This document shows positions 6,090-14,433 of a stretch of 16,183 nucleotides of DNA, one piece after another. Position numbers and translations under genes: made by a program. The notes below the pieces were generated by a model. The model had not been told where the DNA came from, ran no database searches, and saw only the letters and a list, made by a program, of their open reading frames with translations. The stretch covers positions 1-16,183 of the forward strand of contig CAZNQG010000078.1 in the NCBI GenBank assembly GCA_964575235.1, in the 5' to 3' direction. Positions within the stretch are counted from its first letter, which is position 1. Each line of letters opens with the position of its first letter. Origin of the DNA: SM23-62 sp964575235. Its GTDB lineage: Bacteria > Bacteroidota > Bacteroidia > Bacteroidales > SM23-62.

Positions 6090-7043
6090 ATGGATATTTC
6101 AATAGTCGTACCTGTTTACAACGAAGAAGAATCGCTTCGTGAACTGATTGACTGGATCCGAAGGGTCCTTTCCGGGAAATCCCGTACATACGAGGTGATC
6201 ATGGTGGACGATGGAAGCAGCGATGCGTCCTGGGAGGTGATCCAGGAGCTGGCTGCCGCCCACAAAGAAGTCAAAGGCATACGGTTCCGCCGCAATTACG
6301 GCAAGGCAGCCGCCCTTCATACCGCATTCCAGGCAGCATCCGGGGACGTTGTGATCACCATGGATGCAGACCTGCAGGACAGCCCCGATGAAATCCCCGA
6401 GCTTACGCGCATGGTCAACGAAGAAGGTTACGACCTGGTCTCCGGGTGGAAACGCAAACGCTACGACCCGCTGTCGAAGCGGATCCCCAGCAGGATATAC
6501 AACCGGATCGCGCGTATGGTATCCGGGATCAAGCTGCATGATTTTAACTGCGGACTGAAGGCCTACCGCTTGCAGGTGGTCAAAAGCATAGAGGTGTACG
6601 GCGATATGCACCGTTACATACCCTTCCTTGCAAAGAGGGCCGGATTCACAAACATCGGTGAGAAGGTTGTACAGCACCGGAAGCGTAAGTACGGCATAAC
6701 GAAATACGGAATCGAACGATTCATCGTGGGCTATCTCGACCTGATCTCGATCAGCTTCATCAGCCGGTTCGGGAAACGGCCCATGCACCTTTTCGGCACA
6801 TTCGGCACCCTGATGTTCCTGGTGGGTTTCGTGGCAGCGGCATGGTTGGGGACCCAGAAGATCGTTTACACGGTCAGGGGCATTCCCATGGGCAGGGTTA
6901 CGGAAAGTCCCTACTTTTACCTTGCGCTTGCGGCCATGATCATCGGCACACAGTTTTTTCTCTCCGGGTTCCTGGGCGAGCTGATCTCGAGGAGTTCCGC
7001 CGACCGAAACAACTACCTGATCGAGGAAAAAATAAACCTGTAA
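6090..7043 (+). CDS. Family 2 glycosyltransferase, polyprenyl-phosphate sugar synthase type
   Basis: GT-A fold enzyme of the DPM1/GtrB/ArnC-like group, which moves a sugar from a nucleotide donor to a polyprenyl phosphate at the inner membrane face. It has 317 residues. Motifs in order: VVPVYNEEESL (6-16), VDDGSSD (39-45), GKAAAL (71-76), the metal-binding DADLQD (92-97) and the acceptor-side FNCGLKAYR (152-160). The basic segment HRKRKYGITKYG (196-207) precedes two C-terminal membrane helices (about 234-254 and 276-297), as in the two-helix GtrB-type enzymes. It lies 20 nt after the DUF4199 gene. Donor sugar and product cannot be told from sequence. Confidence 0.93.
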   Translation: MDISIVVPVYNEEESLRELIDWIRRVLSGKSRTYEVIMVDDGSSDASWEVIQELAAAHKEVKGIRFRRNYGKAAALHTAFQAASGDVVITMDADLQDSPDEIPELTRMVNEEGYDLVSGWKRKRYDPLSKRIPSRIYNRIARMVSGIKLHDFNCGLKAYRLQVVKSIEVYGDMHRYIPFLAKRAGFTNIGEKVVQHRKRKYGITKYGIERFIVGYLDLISISFISRFGKRPMHLFGTFGTLMFLVGFVAAAWLGTQKIVYTVRGIPMGRVTESPYFYLALAAMIIGTQFFLSGFLGELISRSSADRNNYLIEEKINL

Positions 7044-7045
7044 CC

Positions 7046-8179
7046 TTGAAGATCATCTGCATCGGTCCCGGGTACCCCCTGCGCGGGGGCATATCCAACT
7101 TCAATACCGCCCTTTGCAGCAACCTTGCCGCGGCCGGGCACACGGCGGCCATCGTATCCTTTTCCCTTCAGTACCCCGGTTTTCTATTTCCCGGAACCAG
7201 CCAGACCGAGCCGGGCGATCCGCCCCCGGGGATAAGGATACATCCCTGGATCAATTCCGTCAATCCCCTGAGCTGGATACAGACGGCCCGCCGGATCCGA
7301 CTGGAGTCCCCCGACCTAGTCATCCTGCACCACTGGATGCCCTTCATCTCGGTCGGGATGGGGACCATCGTTCGGAGGCTTGGCAGGAAACGGGGCTTCC
7401 CGGTGATCGCAATATGCCATAACGTGGTTCCCCATGAGAAACAGGCCGGCTGGAAATTTTTAAGCCGCAGGCTGTTGCGAGCATGCGACGGGTTCATCGT
7501 CCTATCCAGGACCGTGCTGGACGACCTGGAACTTTTCACGGAAAGCAGGTACAAGGTTTTCGTCCCCCACCCGGTCTACGACATCTTCGGGGCAGCAACC
7601 GCCCGGGAGGAGGCTGCGCGTTACCTGGGACTGAACCCCGGCGACCGGTACTTGCTCTTTTTCGGGCTGGTGCGGAAGTATAAGGGACTGGACCTTCTGC
7701 TGGACGCCTTTGCGCGGGTAAAGGAGGAATTCGGGAACCTCAGACTGATCATCGCCGGGGAGTTTTACGGGCGGAAGGAGGCCGTTCTGGAACAGATCGC
7801 CCGCCTTTCACTGGAGGAACGGATCATCCTGCGCGACCAGTTTATTCCCTCGGGGGAGGTCCGGTATTATTTCAGCCTGGCCGACCTGGTGGTGCAGCCC
7901 TACCGCACGGCCACCCAGAGCGGAATCAGCCAGATCGCTTACCATTTCGGCGTTCCCATGCTGGTGACCGATGTGGGGGGACTCTCAGAGATCGTTCCCC
8001 ACGAAAAGGTCGGGTATGTGACCCGGGTGGACGAACAGGCCGTGGCCGATGCCATCGCGGATTTTTTCCGCAGGGACCGGGCTGCGGAATTCCGCAGGAA
8101 CATCGAGACCGAGCGAAAACGGTTTACCTGGGATGAAATGAGCAGGCAGATCCTGGAGCTTGCCGAAAAAATCCACTGA
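7046..8179 (+). CDS. Family 4 (GT-B) glycosyltransferase
   Basis: Retaining GT-B fold glycosyltransferase, probably acting on envelope or capsular glycans. The protein has 377 residues if read from TTG at 7046. It begins KIICIGPGYPLRGGISNF, the usual first strand and Gly-rich loop of GT4. The frame is open further upstream, but that part overlaps the previous gene in another frame and shows no homology pattern. TTG, 2 nt after the preceding stop, is therefore the best start, with no ATG nearby. The C-terminal donor site spans residues about 285-311, with PYRTATQSGISQIAYHFG and then VTDVGGL. This is a GT4 sub-branch that keeps the SG turn but has Gln/Ile where the textbook E-x7-E glutamates would be. 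It ends 13 nt from the convergent NUDIX gene. Confidence 0.9.
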   Translation: MKIICIGPGYPLRGGISNFNTALCSNLAAAGHTAAIVSFSLQYPGFLFPGTSQTEPGDPPPGIRIHPWINSVNPLSWIQTARRIRLESPDLVILHHWMPFISVGMGTIVRRLGRKRGFPVIAICHNVVPHEKQAGWKFLSRRLLRACDGFIVLSRTVLDDLELFTESRYKVFVPHPVYDIFGAATAREEAARYLGLNPGDRYLLFFGLVRKYKGLDLLLDAFARVKEEFGNLRLIIAGEFYGRKEAVLEQIARLSLEERIILRDQFIPSGEVRYYFSLADLVVQPYRTATQSGISQIAYHFGVPMLVTDVGGLSEIVPHEKVGYVTRVDEQAVADAIADFFRRDRAAEFRRNIETERKRFTWDEMSRQILELAEKIH

Positions 8180-8192
8180 CATTCGGACCGGC

Positions 8193-8660
8193 TTACGGTA
8201 CAACGTGTGCCTCTTTCAGCATTCCGGCCACTTTCCGGTCGATTGGAAAGGTCAGGTCTTCTTCGCGCAGTATATCTATGGAGGCCCAGCGAAAGGATTG
8301 CTGGCCGTTGGTCTTTTCCGGGAAGTTGAACGGCTCATGGGATACCCTGACCTTCCGCTCGTCGGTGAGATCGGCCAGGTAATAGATACTGATGAGCTGG
8401 TGGTCCCTGAAGAAATAGGCATTCTGGTAATAATCGGTGGTGTAGAAATGCCGGATGTTGGCCAGCTCCTGGCCGAACTCCTCCAGGGCTTCCCGTTGCA
8501 GGCATTGCAGGGTGCCTTCGCCGTATTCCATTCCCCCGCCGGGGAACTTGGTCATCATGGTGTCGAGCCGGTATTCGTCGCTCAGCAGGACCTCCCCCAG
8601 CTTGTTCACGATGAGCATGTACACACGTATGCTGTACTTGATGTCGTTATCCGGCAGCAT
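8193..8660 (-). CDS. NUDIX hydrolase
   Basis: Hydrolyses a nucleoside diphosphate linked to another moiety; the substrate cannot be predicted. The protein is 155 residues long from the ATG at 8658-8660. The Nudix box covers residues 42-64 with Glu48, Arg56-Glu57, Glu60-Glu61 and Gly63 in the GX5EX7REUXEEXGU pattern; the last hydrophobic position is Gln64. A longer frame starting at 8738 would overlap the end of miaA by 58 nt and adds a low-quality segment, so I reject it. It is the last gene of the minus-strand run, 20 nt after miaA. No T-run terminator is visible beyond it. Confidence 0.9.
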   Translation of the reverse strand: MLPDNDIKYSIRVYMLIVNKLGEVLLSDEYRLDTMMTKFPGGGMEYGEGTLQCLQREALEEFGQELANIRHFYTTDYYQNAYFFRDHQLISIYYLADLTDERKVRVSHEPFNFPEKTNGQQSFRWASIDILREEDLTFPIDRKVAGMLKEAHVVP

Positions 8661-8680
8661 AATGGACAAAACTAATGAAT

Positions 8681-9583
8681 TCAAGTGGTTTCCTTCACAT
8701 AGGAGATGATCCCGGGCACCTCGTCCGGGCGGAACCACCGGATATCCGGATCGCGTTTGAACCAGGAAAGCTGCCTGCGGGCATAGTGGCGCGTGTTGCG
8801 TTTGATCAGGCGCACGGCCTCCTCCAGCGAATACCTGTCGTCCAGGTAATCGAAGAGTTCCTTGTACCCCACGGTGTTCAGTGCATTCAGGTGCCTGTAT
8901 CCCGTGCAGCTACGTACCTCGTCAAGCAGGCCCTGTTCCATCATCTCGTCCACCCTCCGGTCGATCCTCTCATAGAGGGCCTCCCGCTGCAGGTTGAGCC
9001 CGATCTTGAGGGAGCGGAAATTACGCTTCTTTTTCTCATGGGTCAGGAATGCGGAGTAGGGCTTTCCGGAGGTAATACAAACCTCCAGGGCCTTCAGGAC
9101 CCGCTTCGGATTTTTCAGGTCGATCTTCTCGTAGCTTTCCGGGTCGAGTTTCTTCAGTTCAAACCGGAGGCTTTCGATGCCTTCCCCTTCCAGGCGGTCC
9201 AGCAGGTACCTGCGGACTTCCGGGTCCACCGACGGGATATCGTCGATGCCGCTGCAGATGGCCTGGACATAAAGCCCGGAGCCTCCGGCAACCACCAGCA
9301 CCCTGTGTTTGCGGAAAAGATTCCCCATGATGCGCAAAGCTTCCTGCTCAAACAGAAAGGCATTGTAATATTCCCGGACGGAGCGGTGTTGGACCAGATG
9401 ATGCCTGACGCGTGCCATTTGCCGGGCGGAAGGTACGGCCGTCCCGATGCTCAGTTCACGGTAAACCTGGCGGGAATCCGCCGACAGGATTTCCGTACCG
9501 ATGGATTCCGCCAGTTCAATGGCCACACCGGTTTTTCCCACACCCGTCGAACCGACAATGAAAACAGCCCACTTAGTTTTCAT
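8681..9583 (-). CDS. miaA: tRNA dimethylallyltransferase
   Basis: Adds a dimethylallyl group to N6 of A37 in tRNAs reading UNN codons, stabilising codon-anticodon pairing. The 300 residues are normal length. Motifs: P-loop GSTGVGKT (11-18), SADSRQVYREL (34-44, corresponding to DSMQVY in E. coli), then IGTAVPS and VVAGGSGLYVQAI. The catalytic RKxxKRQLxWF-like region appears here as TRHYARRQLSWFKRD. The start overlaps the upstream pRiA4b-like gene by 11 nt (ATGAAAACTAA holds both the start and the neighbour's stop), so translation is probably coupled. Confidence 0.97.
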   Translation of the reverse strand: MKTKWAVFIVGSTGVGKTGVAIELAESIGTEILSADSRQVYRELSIGTAVPSARQMARVRHHLVQHRSVREYYNAFLFEQEALRIMGNLFRKHRVLVVAGGSGLYVQAICSGIDDIPSVDPEVRRYLLDRLEGEGIESLRFELKKLDPESYEKIDLKNPKRVLKALEVCITSGKPYSAFLTHEKKKRNFRSLKIGLNLQREALYERIDRRVDEMMEQGLLDEVRSCTGYRHLNALNTVGYKELFDYLDDRYSLEEAVRLIKRNTRHYARRQLSWFKRDPDIRWFRPDEVPGIISYVKETT

Positions 9584-10130
9584 CGGCGGGGTCCTCGTCG
9601 AAGTATTCTGAATCGTAGCCCAGGTCGTCCAGGCTCCCGGTGTCCGTCAAGTCTTCACCGAACGAGTGATCGTCCAGGAAGGAGTTGTCGGTGAAGGAGT
9701 CCGTTCCGAAAAGCTGGTCCATCAGCAACTGGTGCGGAGGCTTACCCTGTTCAAGGCAGCAATACGGGTATTTACGGGCGGGATCCCCGGGGTGCTTTTC
9801 GACGAGTTCGATGAAAAAGAGTCGCTCGTTGAATACGTCGAACACGTACATGAGCTTGTCGTGCACCTCGCTGACATGATCCCCGATCTTTGCACTGTCC
9901 ATGGTGACCACATTGGCCGCCTCTTCCTCGCTGAGCTCGAAAAGGGTGATCTCCTGCTCTTTCTCCCAGTCCCGGTTGCAGATGAAGAAGGATGCGATCT
10001 GGGACTTATCGAAATGCAGGTTCTCCTGGACGACCATGTGGAACTGGAAAAAGGTCTGCTCGGCCAGGATCTCAATGTCGCGGATGAAGTCATCCTGCTC
10101 GTCTGATATTAACCTGAACTTGAGGACCAT
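9573..10130 (-). CDS. pRiA4b ORF-3-like acidic protein
   Basis: Function unknown. The N-terminal part (about 1-135) fits the plasmid pRiA4b ORF-3-like family, also annotated as IS1096 passenger TnpR-like. It starts MVLKFRLISDEQDDFIRDIEI and includes FFICNRDWEKEQEITLFEL. The name is historical: no transposase or plasmid gene is nearby, and a miaA neighbour is common for this protein in Bacteroidota as I recall. The last 40 or so residues are very rich in Asp, Glu, Ser and Phe and are probably disordered. I chose the ATG at 10128-10130 over the TTG two codons earlier. Length is 185 residues. It lies 12 nt after the acyl-CoA reductase gene and overlaps miaA by 11 nt. Confidence 0.75.
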   Translation of the reverse strand: MVLKFRLISDEQDDFIRDIEILAEQTFFQFHMVVQENLHFDKSQIASFFICNRDWEKEQEITLFELSEEEAANVVTMDSAKIGDHVSEVHDKLMYVFDVFNERLFFIELVEKHPGDPARKYPYCCLEQGKPPHQLLMDQLFGTDSFTDNSFLDDHSFGEDLTDTGSLDDLGYDSEYFDEDPADEN

Positions 10131-10142
10131 ATCCAAGTTTTC

Positions 10143-11222
10143 CTACAAGTTAAACAAAAATTCCAAGGTATCCACATGATCCGCATAATCCCATAACTCG
10201 GGCCGCTGGGTCCGGCCGAAGGGAAGGGTGGACAAGCCCGGCATTTCAGGGCCTGCAATGCACTGGATCCCTTCCCGTATGGCATGCAGGTCTCCCGCCA
10301 GCGTCCCGGGGTCATCCCAGGTCTGTGTATGAAGGGTGCCCACCGGGGAGGACAGGGCGGGATCCTCCCTCAGGAGGAGGAAGCCGTTGTCATGGTGTTC
10401 AACCAGGTTCATGAGGAAGACGGAACGCTGGTACTGGTAGTTGTTGGCGTATTTGTTGTGGTCGATCAGGTTCCGGTACCTTTCGAAGGCCTCGAAAAGC
10501 TTCTTATACCCGTAGTTTTCAGGTAGGTACAATTTGGCCACGTTGCGGCACCCCATGCCGAAGTAGAGGAACACATCGTCGGCGAGTGCACAGAGCTCTT
10601 CCCCGGATTCCGTCCCGTCCAGAATGGCCGCACCGTTCCGGTTCTTCCGGAAGATGTGGGCGTATTTCCCGAAATAATATTCAAAATAACGGAAGGTATT
10701 GTTGCTTCCCGTCGCGATGATGGCGTCGATGCCCCCCAGGCGGTCCTCCTCGAATCGGATGAAGGGCCCGAGGGCGGGTTGGAGGGAAACCAGTCTATCG
10801 GCAAGGAAGGGCAGGAGTTTGTCGTCTTTGCCCGACAGTTTTCCCTTGAAGCGGTGACCGCTTATCAGGATGCAGAGGAAATCGTGGAATCCCACCAGGG
10901 GGATGTTGCCTGCCAGCACGGTTCCCACCGTGCGGGCCCGGTCAGGGCGGAAGGAGGATGCCGGGTAGCGGCCGGTCCATTCTTCCAGGTTCTTCCGGTC
11001 CAGCAGGCGTGCCGTTTCGTACAGTGCATGGTGCACGAAGAGCGGGACGAACCAGGGATTGGCTGCTTCGGCCTCCCTGCTCAGGCTTGCCAGTCCGGGA
11101 TCCCGGAAAAGGTCATCCGCCGGGGTCCCGGGCGAGGGAAGTACATCCGGCGGGTCATGGAGCCTGTCTTTCAGATAATCACCCAGTGAGGCGAAGGCCT
11201 CTGTCCGCTGCGCAAGGTCCAT
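10143..11222 (-). CDS. Acyl-CoA reductase, LuxC-like
   Basis: Related to LuxC, the aldehyde-dehydrogenase-like reductase that turns fatty acyl groups into aldehydes. Bacteroidota carry a shorter non-luminescent branch whose physiological role is unclear. The 359 residues include TVLAGNIPLVGFHDF (101-115), the nucleotide-binding segment IIATGSNNTFRYFEYYFG (168-185), and FGMGCRNVAKLYLP (221-234), whose Cys225 is the likely catalytic thiol. The end, RPELWDYADHVDTLEFL, is also typical. No luxD or luxE gene is nearby, so light production is not implied. The gene sits 21 nt after the CCC-motif gene and 12 nt before the pRiA4b-like gene. Confidence 0.82.
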   Translation of the reverse strand: MDLAQRTEAFASLGDYLKDRLHDPPDVLPSPGTPADDLFRDPGLASLSREAEAANPWFVPLFVHHALYETARLLDRKNLEEWTGRYPASSFRPDRARTVGTVLAGNIPLVGFHDFLCILISGHRFKGKLSGKDDKLLPFLADRLVSLQPALGPFIRFEEDRLGGIDAIIATGSNNTFRYFEYYFGKYAHIFRKNRNGAAILDGTESGEELCALADDVFLYFGMGCRNVAKLYLPENYGYKKLFEAFERYRNLIDHNKYANNYQYQRSVFLMNLVEHHDNGFLLLREDPALSSPVGTLHTQTWDDPGTLAGDLHAIREGIQCIAGPEMPGLSTLPFGRTQRPELWDYADHVDTLEFLFNL

Positions 11223-11243
11223 GAGCCCGGTGGATGAACATTT

Positions 11244-11624
11244 TTACAGGTAGTCTTCCCAGGGGAATGAACTGAAGAAGGCCGTCAGTCCCGCTCCCAC
11301 CAGGATCAGGTAGACGATCCCGAAAATGATCAGGACGCCGTTGACCACGATGCCGATGATGCCGCAGACCCTGCCCCCGTTCACATTCTTCAGGGAGCCT
11401 TCCGTGTAGGCCTTTGGATTTTGCTCGTAGGTTTCCAGGGCTTTGGACGACATGACCACCGCAATGATACCCAGCACAAGTCCCACGAAACCGATGCCTC
11501 CGCAGCAGAATGTCGTAACAAGCGAAAAGATACCCAGGATGAGGATGCCCTGGGACTGGGGGATGGGAACCTTCACGACCGGCGATTCGGCCGGAGTCCC
11601 GGTGTTTTGATTTGTAGCTGCCAT
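11244..11624 (-). CDS. CCC-motif membrane protein (DUF4190-like)
   Basis: Small integral membrane protein of a family common in Bacteroidota, function unknown. The 126 residues have a Pro/Thr-rich soluble N-terminus (1-24), a first hairpin of membrane segments with the Cys pair in TTFCCGGIGFVGLVLGIIAV (37-56), a charged linker (KALETYEQNPKAYT, 61-74), then VNGGRVCGIIGIVVN leading into a second membrane region (81-118). The Cys-Cys and NGGRVCGIIG signatures match the family. It lies 12 nt after the DUF2752 gene, a pairing I recall as frequent in this phylum. Confidence 0.8.
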   Translation of the reverse strand: MAATNQNTGTPAESPVVKVPIPQSQGILILGIFSLVTTFCCGGIGFVGLVLGIIAVVMSSKALETYEQNPKAYTEGSLKNVNGGRVCGIIGIVVNGVLIIFGIVYLILVGAGLTAFFSSFPWEDYL

Positions 11625-11636
11625 AATGGTTTTGGA

Positions 11637-11939
11637 TTAAGGGATGATTATTTTATAGATGTAGCCTGCAACGATAAGGATTACGTTGGTAATGTAGAAG
11701 ATCTTGAGGACCACTGCCCCGTGCTTCAGTTTGAAGACCAGGTGTATAGCCAGGAAGAAGAACATCGCCATCAGGGGGAGCAGGGCCGGAAAAAGGAGGA
11801 AGCTTTCCAGCAGGTCTCCCTTCAGCAGGGCGATCAGGCTTCGCTGCAGTCCGCATCCCGGGCATTCGAGCCCGGTCTGCTCCTTAAACGCGCAGGTTCC
11901 CTGGTGTGATTCCAGCCATAAAATGATCCTTTCCAGCAT
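11637..11939 (-). CDS. DUF2752 family membrane protein
   Basis: Uncharacterised small membrane protein. The 100 residues carry the family signature CPGCGLQRS at 26-34, with an additional Cys16, followed by membrane segments (about 45-69 and 76-99). Paired cysteines next to a membrane helix suggest metal binding or a structural role, but this is not established. I chose the ATG at 11937-11939 over the TTG one codon upstream. It is the first gene of the six-gene minus-strand run ending with the NUDIX gene; spacings are 12, 21, 12, -11 and 20 nt. Confidence 0.85.
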   Translation of the reverse strand: MLERIILWLESHQGTCAFKEQTGLECPGCGLQRSLIALLKGDLLESFLLFPALLPLMAMFFFLAIHLVFKLKHGAVVLKIFYITNVILIVAGYIYKIIIP

Positions 11940-11976
11940 CAACGGTTCTTTTACGGCAATTTAAAAAAAAAGACTG

Positions 11977-12006
11977 TAAACGTAAAGCCGTCCTGTCCCT
12001 TCTCAA
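11977..12006 (-). promoter_or_regulatory. Possible promoter of the DUF2752-to-NUDIX operon
   Basis: On the minus strand TTG (12004-12006) and TACGTTTA (11977-11984), 19 nt apart, approximate the Bacteroidota promoter with one mismatch in the -7 element. The gap between aconitase and DUF2752 also holds a run of nine T residues (11962-11970) without a convincing stem before it, so aconitase read-through is possible. Confidence 0.35.
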
Positions 12007-12050
12007 GATTTTCCCGGGAATGGGGAGTGCCGGCTTTTCCCTTACTCCGG

Positions 12051-14315
12051 TTACCGGTTTTTCCGCTTGATGAGGTTAAGCGCGGAACCCGCCCTGAACC
12101 ACTCGATCTGTTTCTCGTTGTAGGTATGGTTCACGGGGAACTCTTCCGTGGTCCCGTCCGAATGGTGCAACCGGACGGTCAGGGGGCGTCCCGGTGCAAA
12201 CCCGGACAACCCGAGAATCTCGATGTTGTCGTCCTCGCGGATCCGCTCGTAGTCCGATTTATCGGCAAAGGTCAGCGCAAGCACTCCCTGTTTTTTCAGG
12301 TTGGTTTCGTGGATCCGGGCAAAGGAGCGTACCAGCACGGCGCTCACGCCCAGGTGTCGTGGTTCCATAGCGGCGTGCTCGCGGGAGGAACCCTCCCCGT
12401 AGTTCTCGTCCCCGACGATCAGGGAACGGATTCCCTCGTGCTTGTAGGTCCTGGCCGTATCGGGTACGGGCTCGTATTTCCCGGAGAGCTGGTTGCGGAC
12501 CGAATTGGTCTTTTCATTGAAGGCGTTTACGGCCCCTATCATCAGGTTGTTCGAGATGTTGTCAAGGTGGCCGCGGTAGCGAAGCCAGGGGCCTGCCATG
12601 GATATGTGGTCGGTGGTGCATTTCCCGCTCACCTTGATCAGGAGTTTCATCCCATCCAGATTCTTGCCGTCCCATGCCGGGAATCCCTCCAGCAGCTGCA
12701 GCCTCTCTGAGGCCGGGTCGACGGGGACTTCCAGATCGGATCCGTTTTCGGCCGGGGCAACGTATCCGTTGTCCTCCACGGCGAATCCTTTCGGGGGAAG
12801 TTCGAGTCCCAAAGGCTCCTTAAGCATAACCTCTTCGCCCTTGCTGTTCATCAGTTTGTCCTTCACGGGATTGAACCTCAGGTCCCCCGCGATGGCCAGT
12901 GCCGTCACGATCTCCGGGGATGCCACGAAGGCGTGGGTTTTAGGGTTCCCGTCGTTGCGTTTGGCGAAGTTGCGGTTGAAGGAAGTAACGATGGAATTCT
13001 CTTCCAGGTTTTCGGCATTATGTCTTGCCCATTGGCCGATGCAGGGTCCGCAGGCGTTGGCCAGCACCACGCCCCCGATGTCTTCGAAGACCTTCAGAAG
13101 GCCGTCCCGTTCCATGGTGTATCGCACCTGTTCGGAACCGGGGGTGATGGTGAACCCGGACTTTGCCCGGAGTCCCTTTTCAAGCGCCTGTCGGGCAACG
13201 GATGCGGCCCGGGTAATGTCTTCATAGGAGGAGTTGGTGCAGGACCCTATGAGTCCCACATCAAGCTTCGCCGGGTAACCGTTCTCCTCCACCGCCATTG
13301 CGAATTCGGACAGGGGCCATGCCCTGTCGGGCGAGAAGGGACCGTTGATATGGGGTTCCAGCTCCGAGAGGTTGATTTCGATCACCTGATCGAACCATTT
13401 TTCAGGCTCACGGTAAACCTCCGGGTCACCGGCCAGGTGTTCGGCGATGCCGTCTGCTGCGGAAGCGACCTCCTTCCTGCCGGTCCCCTGCAGGTAGTCC
13501 GACATCTTCCGATCGTAGCCAAACAGGGAGGTGGTGGCTCCGATCTCTGCCCCCATGTTGCAGATGGTTCCCTTGCCCGTGCAGGAAATGCTCTCGGCTC
13601 CCTCGCCGAAATATTCCAGGATGTAACCGGTGCCGCCTTTCACGGTCAGGATGCCGGCCACCTTCAGGATCACGTCCTTGGCCGAGGTCCATCCGTTCAG
13701 TTTGCCGGTAAGTTTGACGCCGATCAGTTTGGGGAATTTGAGTTCCCAGGGCATCCCGGCCATGACATCGACGGCATCCGCACCGCCCACCCCGACGGCG
13801 ACCATTCCGAGTCCCCCGGCATTTACCGTATGGGAATCCGTACCGATCATCATTCCGCCCGGGAAAGCATAGTTCTCGAGGACGACCTGGTGGATGATGC
13901 CGGCTCCCGGTTTCCAGAAGCCGATGCCGTATTTATTCGAAACCGATGCCAGGAAATCGAAAACTTCCTGGTTCATCTTTCGGGAATCCGCCAGGTCCTT
14001 CAGGGCTCCCTGCCGTGCAAGGATCAGGTGGTCGCAGTGGACGGTGGAGGGGACCGCCACCTTGTCTTTCCCGGCCTGCATGAACTGCAGAAGGGCCATC
14101 TGGGCCGTGGCATCCTGCATGGCTACTCGGTCGGGATTGAAATAGACGTAATCCGCGCCGCGTTTGAAATTCTGCAGTTCCTGTTCGGCGTCCAGGTGGG
14201 TATAAAGGATCTTTTCAGCCAGGGAAAGCGGCCTCATGAGAAGTTCTTTCGCTATTTGGATCCGGGAGGGAAGATCCGCGTAAACCGTGCGGATCATTTC
14301 GATGTCAAATATCAT
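12051..14315 (-). CDS. Aconitate hydratase, mitochondrial-type
   Basis: Interconverts citrate and isocitrate through cis-aconitate with a [4Fe-4S] cluster; TCA cycle, cytosol. The 754 residues match mitochondrial-type aconitases. Visible features: FPGGMMIGTDSHTVNAGGLG (151-170), GKGTICNMGAEIGATTSLFG (247-266), and the cluster cysteines Cys359 (GLIGSCTNSS), Cys422 and Cys425 (ANACGPCIGQW), with the 63 + 3 spacing of yeast Aco1. SFNRNFAKRNDG and the swivel-domain GSSREHAAMEPRHLG (642-656) follow. I chose the ATG at 14313-14315. An in-frame GTG at 14351 would overlap the -7 element, and its extra residues are not family-like. The gene is transcribed alone, divergent from the permease. It is not LeuC, despite shared fold and the ilv operon in the window. 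Confidence 0.96.
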   Translation of the reverse strand: MIFDIEMIRTVYADLPSRIQIAKELLMRPLSLAEKILYTHLDAEQELQNFKRGADYVYFNPDRVAMQDATAQMALLQFMQAGKDKVAVPSTVHCDHLILARQGALKDLADSRKMNQEVFDFLASVSNKYGIGFWKPGAGIIHQVVLENYAFPGGMMIGTDSHTVNAGGLGMVAVGVGGADAVDVMAGMPWELKFPKLIGVKLTGKLNGWTSAKDVILKVAGILTVKGGTGYILEYFGEGAESISCTGKGTICNMGAEIGATTSLFGYDRKMSDYLQGTGRKEVASAADGIAEHLAGDPEVYREPEKWFDQVIEINLSELEPHINGPFSPDRAWPLSEFAMAVEENGYPAKLDVGLIGSCTNSSYEDITRAASVARQALEKGLRAKSGFTITPGSEQVRYTMERDGLLKVFEDIGGVVLANACGPCIGQWARHNAENLEENSIVTSFNRNFAKRNDGNPKTHAFVASPEIVTALAIAGDLRFNPVKDKLMNSKGEEVMLKEPLGLELPPKGFAVEDNGYVAPAENGSDLEVPVDPASERLQLLEGFPAWDGKNLDGMKLLIKVSGKCTTDHISMAGPWLRYRGHLDNISNNLMIGAVNAFNEKTNSVRNQLSGKYEPVPDTARTYKHEGIRSLIVGDENYGEGSSREHAAMEPRHLGVSAVLVRSFARIHETNLKKQGVLALTFADKSDYERIREDDNIEILGLSGFAPGRPLTVRLHHSDGTTEEFPVNHTYNEKQIEWFRAGSALNLIKRKNR

Positions 14316-14350
14316 GTCTGAAAAAGTTTTATGGATTTCCGATAGACCCA

Positions 14351-14358
14351 CAAATTTA
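14351..14358 (-). promoter_or_regulatory. -7 element of the aconitase promoter
   Basis: On the minus strand TAAATTTG is an exact TAnnTTTG match; a start about 6 nt later leaves an A-rich leader of roughly 30 nt before the ATG at 14315. No good TTTG is seen at -33. The 118-nt divergent gap to the permease also holds TATTTTTA at 14401-14408, a one-mismatch -7 candidate for the plus strand. Confidence 0.45.
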
Positions 14359-14433
14359 TATGTTTAAACGCAGATTATGCATGGGTACGCTATTATTTCG
14401 TATTTTTAGTCCCCGGTTATCTTACAGTATTTT

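Noticed and set aside
6842..7045. Extended N-terminus for the family 4 glycosyltransferase
   Set aside because: The extra part overlaps the previous gene in another frame and carries no GT4 pattern; the fold starts at KIICIGPGYP.
8163..8186. CCGAA/TTCGG inverted repeat as a terminator
   Set aside because: Only 5 bp with a 14-nt loop and no T-run.
9573..10130. Mobile-element origin suggested by the pRiA4b/IS1096 family name
   Set aside because: No transposase, inverted repeats or composition break; the gene is embedded in a housekeeping operon.
12933..14321. Open plus-strand frame of 462 codons opposite aconitase
   Set aside because: Same reasoning: a full-length aconitase with all cluster cysteines occupies the other strand.
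14316..14351. GTG start giving an aconitase with 12 extra residues
   Set aside because: The GTG coincides with the end of the TAnnTTTG box, so it would lie at or before the transcription start; the residues are not family-like.
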